From Aphrophora alni (Eukaryota > Arthropoda > Insecta > Hemiptera > Aphrophoridae): 64,000 bases of DNA. Positions 34,200-47,800 of this stretch are shown here, in pieces. The notes beneath the pieces were generated by a model. That model did no database searches. It worked only from the letters and a program-made list of their open reading frames with translations, and was not told the DNA's origin. The DNA lies in the NCBI GenBank assembly GCA_963513935.1, contig OY740766.1, forward strand, positions 6,355,000 through 6,418,999. Direction: 5' to 3'. The translations under genes were made by a program, and so were the position numbers. Positions within the stretch are counted from its first letter, which is position 1; each line of letters begins with the position of its first letter.

Positions 34200-36060
34200 A
34201 ATTTTTGTAAATTTCTCTTTAGAGCACACACTTTATTTCACAGATATATATTTAAAATGGCATACAACTATAGGAATCTCTACAATAATGAAAAGCAATT
34301 AAAGATTTTTCAAATCAATTATCAATATTTATTACTTTTTATATTATGACTGAAGGTCTTTCTTTTGTTTGGTAAATTTATATTTTTCTTTATACTACAA
34401 AATCTCTACCATAAGACACAATGAATTTTATACACATATATTACAACACATTAAATTTTATATAGACACTCTATAACATATTAAATTTTATACTCAGAAT
34501 GACCAGAACAAATCATTTAAAATTGAATTTACTTAAAAAATACACTTCCCCTATAATTTTTATTGAATATTTAATTAAAATGAATTTACGTTTATTATTA
34601 TTAATTCCCTAAAGTTTCCAATAAATCAAAGTATTGGTACCTTGAACACTAATGAAGATCATATACGATGCTGAAGATTCTGATGGGTTGAGATGATCTC
34701 CCGATGCCTGTAGTCTAATGTTGTAAGTTCAATGAGTAGATTTTCTGCTGGTGCTGACTCCTGAAGCACGTCTTCCTCGTAGGCTGGTTGAAAAAAGAGT
34801 ATCCAAGTTACCTTGAATATTTCAGAGCTCCTCTGACTTGGGAATTTTGAGTACCAACTTAACTTGGTTTCCCTCATAAACTATCCCTTCACGTTTTTAT
34901 ACGTTTTCGGCGAGTTTATGCTTTATTTTGGGTTTTTTCATTTCCCAAAATATTTACAGATTATTTATTTATTATATTTATTCTTTTATTTCATTCTAAT
35001 CCTTTTATTTCTTCCTTTTTACTTTATTTCTTCACAAATTTTTATCTTTTATCGGTTGTCTCCACTTCTTTGTCATTGGTTACGGTCGAGTTTCGCTCAG
35101 CGATCCCTCCTCTTGTTAAAACATGATTTTGGTTGAAATTCTGTACTTTTTTCTTCTTTTCTCTCTAACTTCTGCTTCGCTCTTCCGATTCTCGATTTCT
35201 TTTTAGATCTTGGTTCTTAATGTTCTTGGGATCCTTTAGGTTTTTGTTTCGTGGTTGTAGTCCATTTCTTTCTCGAGTTATTTAGCTTTTACGTAATTTA
35301 AACAATTTCAAAATTTAGTTTTTTCCCTGATTTGGTTTTTGGTTTTTTAACACTTTTTTATTTTTTGTTCTTGGTAGGAACGAATGTAACTATGATCACT
35401 TTTTCTCTGCTATGTTTATTTCGCGAGAAATCTTGATTTAAAGTTTTTTACATCGTTTTCCCATGAAAACATGTTATTAAAACCCCCATCTACTGATTTT
35501 ATAAATTTGGTTTGTTCATTCTGTACAACACACTAATTTAAACATTTCTTAATTATAAATACATTCTATTTATAATGTTTATCTAATTTTTCGATAAATT
35601 GGTATTTTTATAAGTGCCTAACGTTTTTTTTTTCCTTCTTTTTTTTTTTTATTAAAATATCGTTGGAGTTATTATTTTTATTTCATGTTTCCCCTTTATT
35701 TCCCCCTTACTTATTTATATTTAATTTACCATTTGTTAATTTCCTTTATTTTATATTTTAGTATTTTTTGTCTAAGTTGTTTTCCCCGTAACTTTGTTAA
35801 TTATTAATTTATGAAAATTTCCCCCCTTACTAAATATTTTTATTATTACTTTTACAATCTTTCTCGGTACTTTATTTTTTAAATTTGAAACATTTTTGTT
35901 TCACGGACAAGTTTATTCCCGTTAGTGACACATCAACATCGCTAACTGCTGGCTTTACCTACTACGTTGCTAACGAATCAGCTTTACAATTTTTATTCTG
36001 CCTTGAGCGTTTTGGCCAATTCCAAACCGCCTCAACTCGTCACCATTATATTGTACTTTT
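34200..36060. other. Strongly T-rich tract on plus strand (A-rich on minus)
   Basis: 34880-35900 is dominated by T with C, in long frames without family motifs. It lies upstream (minus sense) of the gypsy gag start, and could be its 5' region; TGGTGACGAG on the minus strand near 36040 would suit a position just inside an LTR. I could not delimit LTRs. Confidence 0.35.
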
Positions 36061-36362
36061 ATAAAATATGTGAGATAATTTTAAATTACTGAAATCACAA
36101 ATAAATAATCAATCTCAATTGTAGTAATAACATTATATTTCACTAATACAATAAGTTTTCAATTGGAGCAACAATACACATGTGAATTATTAATACAAAC
36201 AGCTGATAACTTAAATAGAATCATTAATCAGATATAACAACAGCTTTCTCGTACAGTTGACTAGCATGACATTTCTTATATCAATGATGTGTTTAAATTT
36301 TAAGGCTGTGGCATTCTAAGTGTTAAGAATGTGGAAGTATGTCATTTATGGATTGCAACATT

Positions 36363-37030
36363 TCATAATTTTTGTCTAACCTACAATTAAAATCATTGAA
36401 ATACTTGTCATTCCTGTTAAAGTAAAATTGCAATGAATGAATTACCACGACGCCTAGCAGCAAATATGAGCAACAGTAGGCTTACAGTCTATTCCCATTT
36501 TAAAAAAAACCTACTTTGGATCAGGAAATAAGAAAACAAAATTATTTCCCGATGCCTTTGACCCTTGTTCCATGTTAAAATCATTCCAAATAATCATAAC
36601 TACCCAGGAAAATTATCAGACAAACATGACATGACGATTCCAGGTCTATATCAAGTTTAAAGTACAAATAGATAGGTTAGAAATTGACAAGTTATGAACA
36701 AAAGACCCCCCCCCCCCCAATATAAATTAGTTTGTAAAGAAACAGGAATCTAACTAAAGAAACTAATGGTACCAATACATAAAATGAAATCTTTGTCATC
36801 TAAAAGGTTGTTTACAAAAGTGTATACGACGTAGAAATAATTCGCTAGGATTTAAAATTAAACACAAGTAATGTTTCAAAAAATGGCCGACTTTTTTTGA
36901 AAAAAAAAAAGTGTCAGTACATCCGAAGACACATACAGGTTCAGTACATCCGAAGACACATCGACGAAGAGAAACTAAAGCGCTGATTGGTTGATTAAAT
37001 CCCATCGATATACAATGCTTATTAAATAAA
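36363..37030. repeat. Long dispersed repeat, inverted partner of 9790-10410
   Basis: Reverse complement aligns with 9790-10410 over most of its length. Contains a C10 run (36708-36718) and a small tandem duplication of TTCAGTACATCCGAAGACAC (36915-36961) absent from the other copy. No transposase follows here. Confidence 0.7.
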
Positions 37031-37476
37031 CTGAGTTTCACTTTATTTCATTCTACTTTCCTACAATTACTTGGACTAGTTTATTGGTAAAGAAAATCGG
37101 AGTGTAAAGTTAAAATGACAACTGTTGTAAATACTTTTTTGAGGTATAATGTAGGACCTATATCATTTTACAGTTTTTGGGGAAAAAAGAAGAATATATC
37201 GGTACCAATCATCTTTCTGGTAGCTTAAATTGAAGTCGAGTATTAGTCAAATTAAGCATATTACAATCTTATACAGTTTTGTTAAGTTAATGTTAGACGC
37301 TATATTTAATTAAATATGATTAAATTATATCTATTGAAAGATCTCTTATATTTTAACTACAGTTTTAAAGATTTATTGCAACAATCATGATATTTAATTT
37401 ATCACCACAAATATATTTTTGATTTTGTTGAATTTATTCATTGTTATAAAATTTTATTATTTTATATTAATTTTAG

Positions 37477-37631
37477 CATCCCCTCCCCTAGAAAACAACT
37501 TCAGTATTATTATCAAGACATCTATAAACCATCTCTAATACATCATCAATCATCACTTACCATCTTGACAGCCAACCCATCTCACCACCACCACCATCAT
37601 CAGCAGTCAGTGTCCTTGCCACCTAAATCAG
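37477..37631 (+). other. Orphan exon-like segment, unknown gene
   Basis: 155 nt between TTAATTTTAG and CAG|GTATGT, with one open frame through it: IPSPRKQLQYYYQDIYKPSL, then a His-rich stretch (SHHHHHHQQS) ending SLPPKS. GC content is clearly above its flanks. No partner exon recognised within the window. Could be a coding or 5' UTR exon of a gene with distant exons, or chance. Confidence 0.35.
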
Positions 37632-38889
37632 GTATGTTTGTCATTATTCAGCTATTTTTCGATTTGAACTATGACCAATATTTATTTTTTGATTTTTACA
37701 AAAAGCTTAAAATAACATTGACACAATGACCTAGTGTCAACTTTTTAATACAGTACTTATTTTTTTGTTCAAAGTTTACATACTATCATGAGAAAGATAT
37801 TTTTTAAAGTAATAAAAATGTTAAATTTTTATTAAGTCAGCATATCAATGATTTACATATGAAAATTTGTGTCTATAATTGTTTCGCCAATCATGACAAT
37901 CGCCTTTATTAACTTGTACATTTCATTTTAGTAGTTTATGAAGGTAAAACCTTTGTGTTGTCATTGTACTTGAAAATTATATCTCTTTTTAAGATTAAAA
38001 TTTAACACTTTTCTATAAAATAACTTTATTGTATGCATAAAATTTACATATTTAAATTGGAGTTAAAAGCAAGAGTTTTTTGTAAGTAGCCTTACTTCAA
38101 TGTTCAATTCTTCAAATGTACAAAATTTCTGCTATTTTATAAACTATTTTCTCTGGTTTACAAATTTAACCAAGGTAATAGTGAAAACAATCTGTTTCTA
38201 ATTTGGTCTGTACTACTAAAAAAAATATTGCTAAAAGCAAGAATATAATCTCAGTAATGGTAATACACAAATATAAGTAAAAATGTATTTAGGACCTAAT
38301 ATTGTATTATATATATCTTAACATCACATTTCTTTTTTCTTTCTACATCCAGCAACCCCTTCAACCCATCTCATCCTTTACATTTATCCTTTATCCAACT
38401 GAACTCCTGTATTATCCAAAATCTCAGTACGGTATTTCCTTCCTCTATTCCTAATAATTCCTCTTGTCTCATTTCTATTTTCATCTTAATATTATTTTGA
38501 ACATGATTCAATTTGATTTCTAGATTGGTACCATTGGTGTTTGATGTGCAGTTTACCAACAGTTATAACCGACGCTGAATTTGGTGTATAATTTAGACCT
38601 AGTAGTAACTGTTTTGAATTATTAAAAAAAAATATTGATGGTTCAAACTGTTTTTATAAATAAATAAGTCGAAGTTTTGGTTGTAAGAAGTTATGTAGTA
38701 GTTATTTATAATACAACTCTTCCATCCTTATACCATCTTACTTTGTCCTTTGAGCCTAATCTTTCTTTGCTAGACACTAGTATCAATCAAATTCATCTAC
38801 TGTTGCATACTACGCTCTGTTTATAAAATAATAGATTTAGTCCATGTGATAATAATAGACTCTGTCCCTTATGATATAGTCTGTAAGCA

Positions 38890-38890
<1 letters not shown>
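37632..38890. other. Intergenic sequence, nothing recognised
   Basis: AT-rich, no coding trace or repeat structure noted. Confidence 0.4.

Positions 38891-38932
<42 letters not shown>
38891..38932. repeat. (TA)n microsatellite
   Basis: About 20 uninterrupted TA units. Confidence 0.95.
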
Positions 38933-38933
<1 letters not shown>

Positions 38934-40223
38934 TCATTTTGGCATAATTTTAACATCAGTTGAATTTAAAACTCTGTCCAGATTAGTGTGAGAAGAGTCT
39001 AAAACAAAGGGATTGCTAATACCGTAGATCATTATGTGGTATTTATAAATCTATTATTAATAAAATCAACTAATCAGGAAGGGTTACATTTTCAGATACT
39101 ATACACAATTTTTTTTTTTTTTTTTACATTTAGAACGAATGTGCTCAAAACGAGAGTGCTAAAATAATAGTTTTGACATTATGTGCAGATGTGTATGAAT
39201 GGAAAAGAAAATAGCCAGGAATGAGTGAAGTTGTGTCTTTAGATATTGTATACATTGAGAACTGTCAGATTATTTAATTTGAGAGAGTCTGTTATTAAAG
39301 TTTGTATTACGATTACTATTGATTATATTATTGTCTTTGATTCTTCACAAGTTGAAATCATAAAACACAGTCTTTCACTTGATATCCCATTTGTAAATAT
39401 ATAAAAAAGACAGGGTTTAAAAATAATATTGATCTGAATTACATCTTAAATTGACGCTATTTAACATTAAGAATTTATTTAAAAAAACATTGCTCAGGAG
39501 TATGGGCGCCAGGTAGCGTTAGCTTACCAATTTTGAAAAAATACAAACTTACTTTGAATTGAAATATTCTCAGGGTCGTGATTTCTTTTAAAAGTGTACT
39601 AACAGTAATGGTATGATAAATAAAAAGCCTTATTTTTTTCTGCTGAAACTAAACATGGTAATTTATTAACATTATTCATACACATATTTATTCGTGGTAC
39701 ATCTTTAGTATATTATCTGAAATTATTTATATTGTAAATTTAAAATTGTCCTGTTTTGAAGAGACCAAAATTCTTTTTAATGATTCTACTTTAATTAGTT
39801 GCTACTTTATTAATAATTATATTAGTTATGAGCTTCTTTATTTTCATATATTTAAATTTATATTATTTTTTATTTAGAAGTTAAATTAAATCTTTCAAAA
39901 TTACTGCTTACAATACAACTACTTATTCAAACAAATTATTAACATATTTTTATCATTAGTATTTTTATACAAGAATTTACATAACATTGTCCATCATTTT
40001 TTGTTACCACATAGTAGCCATCTCCATGGTGAAAATCCTTTGTGGTGAGCCGCCCTCGTTCCCGAAGTACAAGTTCATTGTAGACGCAATCAGCCCACCG
40101 ACGATCTCAAATTGTCCATACAAACTCACAGTCCTACTTAAAGTGTCCATCAGTTTCCTGCACACTCTACAGTCAATTAATTTCAAACTGTCCGTTTTTG
40201 TTCACTTTGTTACCAACTCAGAT

Positions 40224-40440
40224 ATTTACACTACATTGTCCTTATATATTTTTAAACAAAAATAATAGGTCTGACTCAGTCAGATGCCACCTTAAGACTC
40301 TTTAAAACATTTACACTACATTGTCCTAAAATTTCTTCTATTCAGAAAATATGTCTGACAAAGTCAGATGCCACCTTTCAACTGTTTAAAATATTTACAC
40401 TACATTGTTCTAAAATTTCTTTAAACAAAAAATACGTCTT
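40224..40440. repeat. Tandem repeat, ~85-bp unit, 2.5 copies
   Basis: ATTTACACTACATTGT restarts at 40224, 40309 and 40393 (spacing 85 and 84). Each full copy also has GTCTGAC..AGTCAGATGCCACCTT. It follows a GC-richer 150-bp patch (40010-40160) that is open on both strands and unidentified. Confidence 0.8.
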
Positions 40441-40950
40441 GCTACATTGAATGTTCCCTTTAGAGTGCCTCCCCGCATGCTTGCTTTTCTAGATCACACA
40501 ATTAAGCGTCCTTTCAGGTGTAAAAAGTCAGCTAAAAAACAGTTCACATACTTTGCACCACGGACACTACTTATGTCATCCATATAACAACATGTCCTGT
40601 CCATTTTCACAACACAATATATCAATTAAACATTTATTACAACTTACAACTAACATTTTATACTTCAAATTAATATTTTGGAAATCTATATTGAATTTTT
40701 ATTACCCTTGTTTTAATATTTACTTTCCAGTCATCCATTTGACTCACGTGGTCTTCTCTATAGACCAATTATAAATCTCCCGGTTTATTTTCATATTTTA
40801 AATCCTAAAACAACCATTTCTTTGGTATCCAAGTTAAAGTTAAAATTTTAAGGATTACACATTTGTATTATTTACATGGCTATGGAATGAGCTGAATATT
40901 TGTTATAATATAATGTTCATTGTTGGTGTCCAAGTCAATAATGATTAAGA

Positions 40951-40980
40951 ATTAATATGTAGTAAGTACTACATATTAAT
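40951..40980. repeat. Perfect 13-bp-arm hairpin
   Basis: ATTAATATGTAGT, AAGT, ACTACATATTAAT. Confidence 0.85.
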
Positions 40981-41563
40981 TGTTATAATATGTCACGATA
41001 ATTGTGCAATTTGTGAACATCATTGTGTTGTATTATCCCTGGCTTATAATTATAAACTGCTGGACCCACTGAAAGATTCATCAAAGAATTATTTTCTTTC
41101 TTATCAAAATGCAGCCATTAGGTGAGAATATGATAGGTATGAAGAACAGGTTGTGTTTCATACATTACATGTCCATTTTAACATAAACAAATGTGAGGTT
41201 TGCGATGGCTCCATAGATATTTACCCCATACAACCTGCTATAGTCAAAAAGACTTTTTTGTAGATGGTAACAAATATTTTGTATACATTTTCTTGAATAA
41301 AATGATATTTATAAAATTCCTCATAATTAACTTTATTTTACTAAAGTATACAATTTTTAGATGAATTGCCTAGTAACGCTCAACAAAGCCATTCTTTTTT
41401 GTAATTCAAATGACATTTTTTCTAAATGTTTTTCCAAAAATTACATAAAATTCACTACATATTTTTTTATTTTAGATAATGTGGCTTATACCCATATATG
41501 TGGCTTCACCCAGTCACAGAGACAGTTGGTGAGGTTTGACATATTGCTTACTAAATGAACTTT

Positions 41564-41697
41564 TTTTTTTTTTTTTTTTTTTCATTACTGTTGAGACCGA
41601 TGGTTCTTGGTGGAATTCCATGTTTAAAGATAATAAAACACAATTATTTATTTTGTATATCCACTTATAATTAGTCTAGCCGACCAATGGTCGGCTA
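41564..41697 (-). mobile_element. Short poly-A retroinsertion with 15-bp TSD
   Basis: TACTAAATGAACTTT at 41549-41563 and 41698-41712 bound 134 bp. In minus sense it ends in a poly-A tail of about 20 and starts with the perfect hairpin TAGCCGACC-ATT-GGTCGGCTA (41697-41677). The poly-A tail plus duplication are the marks of LINE-driven insertion. No A/B box seen, so a 5'-truncated LINE or a non-tRNA SINE. Confidence 0.8.
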
Positions 41698-42176
41698 TAC
41701 TAAATGAACTTTTAAAAAAGCAAATACCGCTCAAAAAATTGCATGATTAGAGTTTTACATATTATATCAAAATGGCTCGATAAAGAAAATATGTAGGATT
41801 ACAAAAATGAATCCTTGACCTCAAAGATACAGGAAGTACTTAATCTTTTCTCTTCAAACTGATCCTATTAGAGTATTCGAGGGCTCGTGGTCTTTATTTT
41901 AAGTTCTTTTCTTCCTTCATTTATAAAAAAATTGGCATCAATTTTCAAACCCTCTAATTTGTTTTACTATATTGTTCTTTTAATTAATTGTTGGTTAATA
42001 TTGACTATGATTTTGAAGCCTCATCTGTTAATATATTTACTAAATTTTCTCTATTATTTCCTTTGTCATTTAAAAAAAAATCCTTTAAACAGTCTAGCAA
42101 TTATATTTAGTATTTAATTAACATTCCACAATTACATGTTCAATTTTTTTTTTGGTAAAATGTAAAATACATATAC

Positions 42177-42300
42177 AGTAGAACCTTGATAATATGAATC
42201 TCAAGGGTCCAAACTCCAAAGAAGAAGTTCGTTATATCAGAATATTTTTTTTAAATGAGGGTTCTTATATTGAGGTTAAATGCGGGAAAATTGAATCTAG
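42177..42300. mobile_element. Tigger/pogo-like terminal fragment
   Basis: TA then CAGTAGAACCTTGATAATAT followed by AAGGGTCCAAAC, AAGTTCGTTATATCAGA, a layout seen at pogo-type termini and similar to the ends of 52153-52893. Matching right end not found. Confidence 0.5.
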
Positions 42301-42479
42301 TCTAAATAAATTAAAAAACCAATTACAGTACATACAAAACCAAAAAAATAACTTTGGGTTTATTATCGATATCAACAATTATTGTGAAATATATATAACT
42401 CTCAAAATTCAAAATTTAAATGACAAAATCAACCTAAAAAATTGTTTACTAGATATTTTAATCATAGTTCATTATTAAT

Positions 42480-44728
42480 TGAGTTCAATTATGCACATTA
42501 TTTGTTCATATTTCATAAAACTACATATATATATACTACGATCATTATTGTAGTTCATTCATTACTATATACATAATAAACTTTAAAACTTGTTTTATAA
42601 TTGCATTTCTCCTATCTCCGGGTTTCGGGTGTGTCGGCTTTTTCCAATTTTTTATGGAAATACATGCAAAATTATTCATAAATTAACAAACTGGACTAAG
42701 TCCCAAATGTCTTAGATAAATGAAATTATAATATAAAAAGGAACAAGTCTAGTAGTGTATAAGTGAAAATAAATGTCTATAATCTAAGGAGTTTGAAAAC
42801 AGAATTTAGTTGTCTATATCTGATTTGAATGCTATATTTATCAAGACTAACTCCTCTTATGATATAGAAAGTCTTCCAGATTAAGACTTTGTAATCGCCT
42901 TTCTCAACTATACACATAATAGAATATTAAAATGGGTTCATCTCACCAATAAGTTATCAAATTTTCATTTACAGTTTTCTTTCGTAGAATAAAATGAACT
43001 ATGTAACTAAACCACACTGTTTAAATATTCTTTTGGTCTTAATCTGGGATACTGGATGAGATGATTAGTTGGCTAGATTTAAATTCAATTCTTCCTAAAG
43101 GAGAGAGTGTCCTTTGTCCCTGTAGATGCCAACAATAATAATTCTTGAAGCAATAGCTTTCCACAGTTTTGACTTTTCCGCCCACTGAACCACTGAATCA
43201 CATGATTTTTTTGTGTGTATGTTTTTTTTTTTATACCATAGTGTAATATTTGGAATAATTAATTATTAGTAGTTACTCTTTTGTTGTTTCTAACAATTTA
43301 ATTTTGAATAATATGACTCTAGGACACTAAATAAATTAAATTCTACTTATACAAACAAATAACTCCTTTAGTATATTGAAATATTACTATCTAATTTACA
43401 TATTTTAAAACAAAGTTTTATTGAAAATATACATCACCTTTATTCAAATTTCGCCCTCCAATCAGAGAGTGAGTTTTTAAGGTGGGCATGTCTCTTGACA
43501 CGATCTTTAAAAAACTGAAATATGTCGTCCATTTTTATATGGGACTTAGTTTGATTTTTTATTTATACTGAAATACTCGTAATTCCTACGTGTTTTTTCA
43601 AACAAATTTTGTATGTATCAAATTCAGTTTCATCTATTGGTGATATTAGATTCTTTCGATGAATTCCCGTTTTCTTATAATCATCGCTTTTCTTCTCCAT
43701 CTACCTGTGATTGTCTCATTACGGCTTTCCAAGTTGTATTCTAAAATTTTAATATTTCCAAAAGGAAAAAAAAATCTAAAATATTAATATTAAAATAATA
43801 TTTCTAAAAAGAGGCTGTGTCATGTTTATTTAATAATTTTCCTAAATTAACTGTTCAATTTAGAGTAATTTTGAATTGGGTAATTTGAACTGGTATTTAA
43901 ATGTAGGGAAGTCATTTTAATTTCTAACATTCCATTCGGATTTCCTAAGCAGCCAAAACGGCCTGCTTAATTAAAAGTTGTATATGTGCATAATTAGAGT
44001 TGGTCAAAGCAAAGCTGCGCTAGATCTCGTGCGTGTCGCTCCTCATTTGAATGGCATTTCTTGATTATTTGTTCTGGCTCTGCTTTAATCTTTCATTTGA
44101 ATGCATTTCGAGTTGTTTCACCATCTATTGCAGTATAAAAGTACGACCCAGTCCCACAATTGGAGGTTAAATAACAGAAAAATAAAGTGTCCAATTTGAC
44201 AATTTCAGGGATACCTGCAGTAATATATTATATTATATTGTATTATAATAGAGACCAACTTGAAAAAATTATGTTCAAGAGGTGATTTAGTAACTTTGAG
44301 GTATTAACTGATATATATATATTAAGTGTACTACAACAAATGAATTAATCTGAAGCTAATCGTATCAATTCGATCAAATGTTAAAAAGAGTTCAATTTTG
44401 GAATATTAATGGAAATTATATAATTTTTAAGGAATAACTTTAGAACTAATCATTAAGTATGTTAAGAAAAATGTAATATGTATGTGACCGTCTCCACTTC
44501 TCCTCCTTGGCTGGGCCACATCTACAGTAAAAATATAAACATTTAAATTAATATTACTATAATAGAATTAAATTGGGTAATATTAGTGTTAATTTGATCT
44601 AGATGCTTGTGTCAAATAAAGCCATGCCGAGTAAGATTTGGTTCTCTTCTACAGTAGGTCTATTATTCTATAACTTTGTTTATGAGTTTATGTATTCAAT
44701 GATTATGGTTATGTGTTAACTTCAAAAT
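42480..44728. other. 5' flank of GEN1
   Basis: AT-rich; no TATA box or CpG-rich promoter evident. Nothing else recognised. Confidence 0.4.
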
Positions 44729-44883
44729 ATGGGCGTTAAAGAATTATGGACAGTTTTAAGTCCTGTTTGTGAAAAAAAACCTTTATGGGAATTACAAAAT
44801 AAAGCTGTGGCCATTGATTTGAGTGCATGGATCGTTGATAGTCAAAATATTTCTGATAATTCACAACGAAACATGTATTTGAG
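44729..44883 (+). CDS. GEN1: GEN1 exon 1
   Basis: 155 nt from the ATG. Codes the XPG N motif including D30. Donor AG|GTTAGA; the Arg codon is split with exon 2. No TATA box was evident upstream. Confidence 0.9.
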
Positions 44884-47800
44884 GTTAGATTATCTTTTAA
44901 CAAATTGGTATAATTTTATAGTGTGAAACGTTTGAAAATCAATTTTTATACTTTATAAGCCTAAAATATTTGGGGTTGACATTAAATATAAATAGACTTA
45001 ATTAAATGGTAAAATAATGTATTGTTAATCTACTTTTTTGATTGTTTATCAACCTTGAGGTGTTATGTATGAGCAGATTTTAGGCTTCATCAATAGATAT
45101 GGTTTTGTTATTGTTGAGCATTATATGCTTGCCTTTCAAGAGCTTTGTATGTTTGTAACTTATAATATATCCTTTGGCGGTAAATATCTATCGTACATTA
45201 ACATCAGATTTTGCTATGAAAAAATATGAAATCGTTAACTAATTACCTTGTATTCAAACAATCAGATCATATTTTTTGTAGGAAGACACATTTCAAGTCC
45301 CTAAATGCTTTTCTTCACTGTCAAATAACAAATAGAAAACATGGGAATCCAGCTCTGATTACAAAAACCTAGCTCTAATTACAAAAGCCTACTATATAGG
45401 ACTACATTAGTCAAAAAAAAAAAATTGTTTTATTAGGTCTGGCTAGGTTTCAACCTATTTCTCATAAATATATATATATAGTCATCTAGCCAGACCTAAT
45501 TAAACACACGATCACAACAATCCCTGACTTGACGAACATAGTTATCAATAAATATGAACTGATTGTTTGTATACAAGATAAATAGTTAACGATATCATAA
45601 TTTTTCATAATAAAATCCGATGATAATGTACAATTAATATTTACCTGTTTATGGCATTGGGTTAGATGAAGTAGTGGTACCATTCCATGGTAAATATCTA
45701 TTGTACCAGATTGTATCATATTGTAATCTATTGTATCAGATTTTGCTATGAAAAATTATGAAATTGTTAACTATTTAAGCCTACCTTATATTCAAACAAT
45801 CATATAATATTTTATTTCTGAAGACACTTTTCAAGTTACAAAAATCAGTGTTAAAGAAAAGTATATTGATTGAATTCTATTTGGGAATAATGATATTGTA
45901 TTTGTTTTGGTTACGACATGCTAATAAGTTTACCTAATGAGTCCAGTTATTATTATGTGTTTTTGTATGTTTTCAAATAAATCGAGTGTTTGTGTTGTAT
46001 ATTTGGATGTAGTGGTAAGGCCTATAGGCTAATTGGATCGCTTAGGAAGTTTGTTTGAATGTGTTATATTTTCTTTTAGTTATTTAAATGATTGTTTTAT
46101 AGTTTACCGGTTGTGTCTACCTAATATTTATTATTGGTTTTCTTATTTTTATGTTTGAACTAAACCATGACATGAATTGATACGATAGCTTCAGAATAAT
46201 TCGTTTGTTGTAGTACACTTATTAAAATTAAATTACTTTATTATGATTAAAGTAGGACATTAAAAAATGTGTTGTTTAGGTTTTTCTATTGACACATTCC
46301 AAAATAAACGATGCAGAAACATTGCACAAACTTTTTCACATACCCTGTCTAATGATAAAACCATGACATAAAACCGATATTAGTAATAGCAAGTCAAAGT
46401 TGAAATTCTCCTTACATTTTAACAAAGCACTGTTTTGCCCAACACTGTCAGAGTCTGTCTGTGCAATCTCTTGTAGAGTCGTCAGAGTGGTTTTAAAATT
46501 GTCTAACAAAGAACGCCCTGCTTCGACACGGCAAGCCCATCTGGTATCACTCAAAGACTTCAATGTTACTGTTTCATCACTAAAGATTTTTGCAATTTTT
46601 TAATGTTTTTCAAAAATAGCTTGTTGATTAATTGATTTCTCAATAAGGTTGTAAAGTCGTTAGAGTACAAAGAATGTGTTTCTTATTGAAGTCACGCTTG
46701 TGCAACAGCTTACAATGCACATGTTTGATATATATGCATTGCAGTGTATGAACTTTGCCTTTGTGGCTTCTTCTATAATTCTAGCTGTTACGTGCCCCTC
46801 ATGTTTGAGGCCACATCTCAGCATTAAACACGCAGATTTTTCATGTCCAATGAAATCAAAACGTTCTTAAGTTCATTTGTCACTTTTTTTAACACGATAA
46901 AACCCTACAAATGATTAATGAACTTCTAACCTATCATTGACATACCTCAAGACAATAACTACTTGTTCGTCCTTTGCTGTCTTGAGTCTAATCAGCTATA
47001 ATGGCAAAAAATTTTGCATATTTTTTTTTGGTGATGTACAGTTTGATTTGTTCCTCAATAATGGACAGTAGCTCATTCTGTAAAGTCGGTGAAGTATACT
47101 GACAATTTTTGATGCTCAATGTAGATGGTCTTTATTAAATTACTATCTTTGGAACCGTTATGTTGCTGAGTAATCATAACAATCATAATATAGGTAGAAT
47201 GAGGTGAAATAAATAACACTCATTAAACTATTGTCAACTGGACAAACTTTGACCTAAACAGAAACCACATGGAATGGAATTTTACCGGAAAAGCCAAATG
47301 CAAGGAACAGCAGGTCGTAGATTAACTTGTTTGTGAGAGGGATGGACAGGATCGAACAGTCTTTTACTCTCAAATCTAACCCTGTATCGATCCCAATCAG
47401 CTGGTCAATATGACGTTTCCTTACCAAACCACATTCTAACTTTACTAAATAAGATACTGGACTCAATATTTGTACCACAGTACCTTCAGTCCATTTATTC
47501 CTTCCTCTAAAATCTCTAATTAAAACAAGTTGTTCTACGCTTAATTCTCTAGTTTTAACTCCTTTTGAATTTTCAATTTGTTTTGACCGTTTGTCTTTTA
47601 CTAGGCTACTTCAGATAATGACAATCTTATTAAGTCTAGTCTTGTTTTCAATTGTCTGTTAAACATTAATTTAGCTGGATTTTTTATCAGTTGTGCTGTG
47701 TATAGCATTCCTATAAGCTAATAGAAATCTACTTAAAGCAAACTCTAAGCTTTCTTTTTCTAACATAGCACATCTTTATAGTTTTTTTACATTTTTGAGT

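Noticed and set aside
39987..40265. Possible gene around the GC-richer patch, open on both strands
   Set aside because: No recognisable domain, and it runs into the 85-bp tandem repeats; left as unidentified.
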